Shown here one piece after another: positions 31,243 to 35,292 of a stretch of 35,292 nucleotides of DNA (within the stretch, counting starts at the first letter, position 1; each line of letters starts with the position of its first letter). A program made the position numbers and the translations under genes. Below the pieces are notes generated by a model. The model worked only from the letters and a program-made list of their open reading frames with translations, had not been told where the DNA came from and made no database searches. This DNA comes from Desulfobacterales bacterium (GTDB taxonomy: Bacteria > Desulfobacterota > Desulfobacteria > Desulfobacterales > JAHEIW01). The DNA lies in contig JAQYWI010000040.1 of assembly GCA_030145015.1 (NCBI GenBank), positions 1-35,292 of the forward strand. The letters run 5' to 3'.

Positions 31243-31980
31243 TTGCCTGATGTCTCAATCTATATGGCGTTTGGCGCCGGTTTGATTTCTTTTTTATCTC
31301 CGTGTGTCTTGCCCCTGGTGCCGGGATATATTTCCTTTATATCCGGCGTCTCATTTGGCGAGATAAGGGAAAAGGAAGGAAGCACGCCGTTTCTTAGCAA
31401 AGAAAAACGAATTATTCTTTACAGTTCGATCTTCTTTATCATCGGATTTTCCATGGTGTTTATTTTGCTGGGCGCAACTGCCACCTGGATCGGGACGTTT
31501 ATTTCGTCAAAAATATCTATCCTGACGAAATTGGCGGGACTGGTAATCATTTTTTTCGGCATTTACATGATGGGTTTCATCCGGCCCCGTTTTTTATATA
31601 AGGAAGCTAGATTTCAAATTAAAAATAAGCGATTCGGGTATGTCGGGGCGTTGCTCATCGGGGCCGCCTTTGCCTTTGGCTGGACCCCCTGTATCGGCCC
31701 AATTTTGGGGGTTATTCTGACTTACGCCGGCACCCTGGAAAATGTAAACCAGGGGGTTTTGCTTCTCTTAATGTATTCCCTGGGGCTGGGGATCCCTTTT
31801 TTATTGACAGCTATCGGCATAAATCAATTTTGGAGATTTTTTAACCGGATTAAGAAATACATGCGACTTATGGAAGTGAGCAGCGGTGTTATCATGGTTA
31901 TTTTGGGCCTGCTGATTTTTACCAATAAGCTCATTTTAATTCCCGGCCTGCTGCCGTTTTTAAATAAGTTTGCATTGTAG
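31243..31980 (+). CDS. ccdA: CcdA-type thiol transporter (cytochrome c biogenesis/DsbD-like)
   Basis: 245 aa, TTG start with AAGG upstream. Six TM helices. The first carries SPCVLPLVPGY with C21 and the fourth carries GWTPCIGP with C150, the redox cysteine pair of the CcdA/DsbD core. It transfers reducing equivalents from cytoplasmic thioredoxin across the membrane to periplasmic TlpA/ResA-type proteins. The next gene is exactly such a protein, 31 bp downstream. It could feed the heme and CuA cysteines of the neighbouring genes, and also the selenocysteine TlpA. Confidence 0.92.
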   Translation: MPDVSIYMAFGAGLISFLSPCVLPLVPGYISFISGVSFGEIREKEGSTPFLSKEKRIILYSSIFFIIGFSMVFILLGATATWIGTFISSKISILTKLAGLVIIFFGIYMMGFIRPRFLYKEARFQIKNKRFGYVGALLIGAAFAFGWTPCIGPILGVILTYAGTLENVNQGVLLLLMYSLGLGIPFLLTAIGINQFWRFFNRIKKYMRLMEVSSGVIMVILGLLIFTNKLILIPGLLPFLNKFAL

Positions 31981-32011
31981 CCTGCAATAAATTGGCGCTG
32001 GATAAAGAGAA

Positions 32012-32617
32012 ATGATCAGAATGAAGACAATCCGCAAAACCGTTTTTATACTTCTTATGCTGGTCGTTTTTGGATTCGCCGGCCTTAGTTTTTTGCAGAT
32101 CGATCTTTTTGCAAAGACCGAAAACCAGAAATTGGAGCAACTATTTAGCGATGTGGGTGTTCTTCCAATTCCCCCGGATACCGACCCGCTTGAGATTAAA
32201 CTCGAAGATCCAACCGGCCGGCCCATCAGCCTTGGCGAATTCAGGGGCAAAATTGTGTTTATCAATTTTTGGACCACCTGGTGTCTTGCCTGTGTTATCG
32301 AGATGCCGTCTATGCAGAAATTACATCAGACGTTTAAAGATAAAGATTTTGTAATGGTGGCGATAAATTTACAGGAAACATCTTCAAGGGTAAAACAATT
32401 TTACAAGGAACATAAGCTGACATTCACAACCCTTTTAGACACCACCGGAGATGTCGGCGCCGGGTTGGGCATCCGCTCCATACCCACCACGTTTATTCTC
32501 GATAAGAACGGAAGAATAATCGGCAAAGCTTTGGGACCGCGGGAGTGGGAAGGTAAAAAATCAATCGCTTTGTTTGAGTACCTGACCGACAGTTATGTTG
32601 CCGGCTCAAATTTATAA
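32012..32617 (+). CDS. TlpA-like thioredoxin (CLAC)
   Basis: 201 aa. Signal anchor about 8-28, then a linker and the TlpA/ResA fold with active site WTTWCLAC (C91, C94) followed by VIEMPSMQKLH, the cis-Pro GIRSIPTTF near 153, and the family-specific GPREWEGK near the C-terminus. The WxTW-x-x-x-x EMPSM context is shared with the other two TlpA proteins (11696-12316 and 12321-12875). It probably receives electrons from CcdA and reduces heme-site or copper-site cysteines. Confidence 0.9.
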   Translation: MIRMKTIRKTVFILLMLVVFGFAGLSFLQIDLFAKTENQKLEQLFSDVGVLPIPPDTDPLEIKLEDPTGRPISLGEFRGKIVFINFWTTWCLACVIEMPSMQKLHQTFKDKDFVMVAINLQETSSRVKQFYKEHKLTFTTLLDTTGDVGAGLGIRSIPTTFILDKNGRIIGKALGPREWEGKKSIALFEYLTDSYVAGSNL

Positions 32618-32677
32618 TCTATAAACGGATTCTAGTGTTGTGTCCTGCAAGTAATTTACAAAAATCGAATGACTACG

Positions 32678-32778
32678 GTTTCAGGTTTCAGTGTTCGGGT
32701 GTCAGCGTTTTAGCTGCTGGCTTCTCGCTTTTGGCTTCTGGCCAGTAGCCAGGGGCCTGAAACCCGACACCTGACACC
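32678..32778. repeat. Imperfect inverted repeat before the CuA-NosR fusion gene
   Basis: The left arm (32678-32704, GGTTTCAG and GGGTGTCAG) is complementary to the right arm (32757-32778, CTGAAACCCGACACCTGACACC). The centre is a pair of GGCTTCT direct repeats with a TGGCCAG palindrome. It fills most of the gap between the TlpA and fusion genes, and may be a dispersed repeat. Confidence 0.5.
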
Positions 32779-32794
32779 TTTATCTTTGAAAAAG

Positions 32795-34720
32795 ATGAAC
32801 AGAAAAAAAGCCTGGATTTTAATTATTTTGACTCTGGTCCTAGCAGTGGCCATTCCCTTGTTATTTCAGTTGTTACCCGCCGAGACCCGTACCCACACCC
32901 TTTCTCTGGAAGCTAAAAAGTACGGCTATTCCCCATCAAGGATCATTGTAAACCAGGGCGATAAGATTGTTTTAAAACCGACAAGCCTTGATGCCACCCA
33001 CGGTTTCCTTCTGGATGGACATCCGGTTGAATTTATCATGCGAAAAGGTGCGACCTTCCTGAAGTACACCTGGGAAGACGACGACGGCAAACCTCAGGCC
33101 GACTGGGACAGGGTTTCTGAAGTCGAATTTGAGGCGGATAAAGCCGGTAAATTCACCTTTCGCTGTACCCAAACCTGCGGGAACCTGCACCCTTTTATGA
33201 CCGGCGAGCTAATCGTAAAACCGAATAATCCCTATTATTTGTTTATATCCCTATCCATCTGGCTGGTGTTCAGCCTGCTGGTCTATTTCCGAACAGATAC
33301 CGGTTCCAGTTTTTCAGGTTTTCGACGCATCAATCTTCTGGAAAAATTTCCGTGGCTGAAAAAAATCCTTAGGCTGCGCAGTTTTCAATTTTTGATTATT
33401 CTGCCCAATTTTGTCGTATTTTATCTTTTCATTATCAGCAGCCTGTGGGGCAGCCCGGTGGGCAATCGTAACATTGCGATTATCTTCGTCTGGATTCTGT
33501 GGTGGTTTGTTCTCAAGGCCATTATCGTTCCCTTAGGCGGCAGAATCTGGTGTATGGTATGCCCGCTGCCGGCACCTGCGGAGTGGCTGAGCCGTAGAGG
33601 CTTTACGGCCGTTCGTTATATCCAGAAGCCGTTTAAAACGCTGCACCATCGGTTCACCGGTCTGCAAAAGGACTGGCCCAAATTAATGGACAACATCTGG
33701 CTGCAAAATATCCTTTTTCTGGCCCTGATCTCTTTCGGTATTATTCTGATCACCCGTCCGATTGCCACGGCGTTGCTGTTTCTGATTATCCTGGTCATGA
33801 GTCTGCTGCTTGCGCTCATTTATCGCCGCCGGGTTTTTTGCCAGTACCTGTGTCCGGTGGGCGGATTCTTAGGCACCTACTCCATGGCCTCGATGACCGA
33901 GCTCAGGGCGGTTGATTTTGATACGTGCAAAAAACACAAGGAAAAGTCATGCTATGCCGGCGGACCAGAAGGATGGGCCTGTCCCTGGAAACAGTATATC
34001 GGCACCATGAAACGCAACAACTATTGCGGATTGTGCACGGAGTGCATTAAGAGCTGTCCCAAAGATAACGTTGGTGTTTTCATCCGGCCTTTCGGCTCCG
34101 ACCGGAAATTGAAAGGGTATGATGAAATGTTCAATGCGATCATCATGCTGGTGGTGGCCATTGTCTTCAGTGTTACCATGTCGGGCCCCTGGGGCGTTAT
34201 TAAAGATGCGGCCAATGTGACCGAAAGCAGGCAAATCGTTCCATTTCTAATTTATGTGGCTTCAATTTGGATTTTAGCCCTGGGTGTGTTTCCCGGAATT
34301 TTCGCCCTTGTCGCACGCGCGGCCAGGCGCTTTGCAGGGAGTCAGGAGGACAACCGCACCGTTATTTTGCGGCTGGCTTACATCCTCATTCCAATTGGTA
34401 TATTCGCCTGGATCGCTTTCAGTTTGCCGATGCTGATGGTGAACTATGCTTATATCCTCAATGTCTTGTCTGATCCTTTAGGGTTGGGCTGGAATATTTT
34501 GGGCACCGCCGATTTTCCTTTCCAGCCTTTTTATCCGCAATCCATACCCCTCATCCAGGGGATAATACTGTTATCCGGTCTTTACTTGGGTCTGAGCAGG
34601 GGGTATTTAAGTTTGAAAGATATTATCACCAGCCCCAATTTAAGGGCCAAAGCCATGATGATTCCGTCTATATTTGCGCTTTTGGTGGTCAATATTTTTT
34701 TAAGGCTCTATATGGGATAA
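32795..34720 (+). CDS. CuA-cupredoxin fused to NosR/NapH-type 4Fe-4S membrane protein
   Basis: 641 aa from the ATG at 32795; a TTG nine bases earlier is also possible. TM about 8-26. The cupredoxin domain (about 35-143) has CuA ligands H69, C124, C128, H132 and M135 in CTQTCGNLHPFM. TM helices about 148-166 and 200-240 follow, then the polyferredoxin part: CMVCPLP at 253-258, a second CQYLCP, CKKHKEKSC to CP, and CGLCTECIKSCP with ligands near 411-421. Four more TM helices end the protein. It joins an outside CuA centre to membrane/cytoplasmic Fe-S clusters in one chain, so it likely moves electrons between the quinone or cytoplasmic side and the cupredoxins. It shares the NosR-like half with 9642-11615, where a YtkA-like domain replaces CuA. 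Confidence 0.88.
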   Translation: MNRKKAWILIILTLVLAVAIPLLFQLLPAETRTHTLSLEAKKYGYSPSRIIVNQGDKIVLKPTSLDATHGFLLDGHPVEFIMRKGATFLKYTWEDDDGKPQADWDRVSEVEFEADKAGKFTFRCTQTCGNLHPFMTGELIVKPNNPYYLFISLSIWLVFSLLVYFRTDTGSSFSGFRRINLLEKFPWLKKILRLRSFQFLIILPNFVVFYLFIISSLWGSPVGNRNIAIIFVWILWWFVLKAIIVPLGGRIWCMVCPLPAPAEWLSRRGFTAVRYIQKPFKTLHHRFTGLQKDWPKLMDNIWLQNILFLALISFGIILITRPIATALLFLIILVMSLLLALIYRRRVFCQYLCPVGGFLGTYSMASMTELRAVDFDTCKKHKEKSCYAGGPEGWACPWKQYIGTMKRNNYCGLCTECIKSCPKDNVGVFIRPFGSDRKLKGYDEMFNAIIMLVVAIVFSVTMSGPWGVIKDAANVTESRQIVPFLIYVASIWILALGVFPGIFALVARAARRFAGSQEDNRTVILRLAYILIPIGIFAWIAFSLPMLMVNYAYILNVLSDPLGLGWNILGTADFPFQPFYPQSIPLIQGIILLSGLYLGLSRGYLSLKDIITSPNLRAKAMMIPSIFALLVVNIFLRLYMG

Positions 34721-34779
34721 GAAATGAATTGCTTGCCTTGCGATCCGGTGAGCCGTCGATAATGCATGTTATCCGTGTT

Positions 34780-35232
34780 TTAAGGACTTGTTGCTGCTTT
34801 TGCGAAATTTTTAAGCGCATTTTGTACCTTATCCAGAACCGCTTTACAGGCATCGATCCCATGACGCGTTGCCAGGTATTGGGGGTCATTGTAGGTCAGC
34901 CATACCTGTCCGGTTTCATCCTGCCAGATCAGCGCTTTCTGTGGAAGATCGATCGCCACCGTTTGACCACATTGCATCAGGGGCGTTCCGACTTTCGGAT
35001 TGCCGAATATAAACAACTCCGTTGGCCGTAATTCTTGGCCCACTTTGCGGGCGCCCTCTGCGTGGTTGATTCGCAGAAATACGTTCATGCCTTTTTCTTT
35101 TAAAATGTTTTCCAGGCGATCCGCCGTATTTTTGACATCATGAGAACTTTTTACATTGATTAGGCCTGGATCCGCTGATACCAGCGGAGCCATTATGAGT
35201 ACCAAAATAAGGGCGATTATTAAATTGCGCAT
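34780..35232 (-). CDS. Exported DUF302-family protein
   Basis: 150 aa with a strong ribosome site (GGAGG). Signal peptide about 1-20 (VSA). The DUF302 fold (about 25-135) is recognisable from SSHDVKNTADRLENILKEKG at the start, the NHAEGA turn, ELFIFGNPKVGTPLM with Cys following (QCGQT), and LPQKALIWQDETGQVWLTYN. DUF302 proteins are periplasmic and frequent beside copper and sulfur genes; a metal or heme role is suspected but undescribed. It is convergent with the CuA-NosR gene and starts a transcript that leads out of the shared context. Confidence 0.85.
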   Translation of the reverse strand: MRNLIIALILVLIMAPLVSADPGLINVKSSHDVKNTADRLENILKEKGMNVFLRINHAEGARKVGQELRPTELFIFGNPKVGTPLMQCGQTVAIDLPQKALIWQDETGQVWLTYNDPQYLATRHGIDACKAVLDKVQNALKNFAKAATSP

Positions 35233-35292
35233 GCCTCATCCTCCATTTAACGGGGTTTTATACCTGAATCTTGCACGAGTCGGAGGCTTTCA

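Overview
The window looks like a chromosomal segment of an anaerobic, sulfate-reducer-type bacterium, most likely Desulfobacterota. This is inferred from gene content, not from a marker gene. The pointers are dense sigma-54 promoters, a selenocysteine-type UGA in a thioredoxin-fold gene, a c-type multiheme cytochrome with CuA/NosR-like electron carriers, and several intergenic palindromic repeat families. I see no rRNA, tRNA, CRISPR array, transposase or phage gene.

Layout. 1-1417: tail of an unidentified gene, then a periplasmic multicopper oxidase. 1588-4948 (minus): a sigma-54 response regulator and its membrane histidine kinase, of ZraR/ZraS type. 5352-7618: an ECF sigma factor, a membrane anti-sigma protein with a CBM48-like periplasmic domain, a lipoprotein and a Gly-rich exported protein. 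7985-8986: a Cys-rich PilZ-like protein and a membrane protein. 16839 down to 9049 (minus): a long colinear block made of a YHS protein, an isoprenylcysteine-methyltransferase-type protein, an HMA-domain membrane protein, periplasmic proteins (one ZraP-like), a DUF2933 protein, a selenocysteine TlpA, a second TlpA, a YtkA/NosR-like Fe-S protein and a PCYCGC-type protein. 17608-22251: a PP2C phosphatase, a diguanylate cyclase and a Ser/Thr kinase. 22631-27142: a CopA-type Cu(I) ATPase with three downstream genes. 27560-34720: a PepSY protein, CuA cupredoxin, pentaheme cytochrome, type-1 copper protein, CcdA, TlpA and a CuA-NosR-like fusion. A DUF302 gene follows on the minus strand.

How it fits together. 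At least six sites match the sigma-54 -24/-12 promoter, and a seventh is weaker. Upstream of five of them lies a 17-bp palindrome, TGGATA-N5-TATCCA, or a close variant. It occurs before the PilZ gene, before the YHS operon, between the divergent Ser/Thr kinase and copA, and before the PepSY/cupredoxin block. I infer that this is the enhancer of the ZraR-like regulator at 1588-2946, and that the window is one metal (probably copper) stress regulon. It would couple Cu(I) export, periplasmic copper oxidation, thiol-redox chemistry (three TlpA proteins and CcdA), membrane electron transfer and second-messenger/phosphorylation signalling.

The strongest single observation is that the gene at 12321-12875 has an in-frame UGA exactly at the first Cys of the thioredoxin CxxC motif, followed by a hairpin with bacterial SECIS geometry. 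The second is the shared palindrome/sigma-54 architecture. The third is a 124-bp multi-hairpin repeat that lies in frame inside the HMA-domain gene and recurs at 97% identity in a non-coding position.
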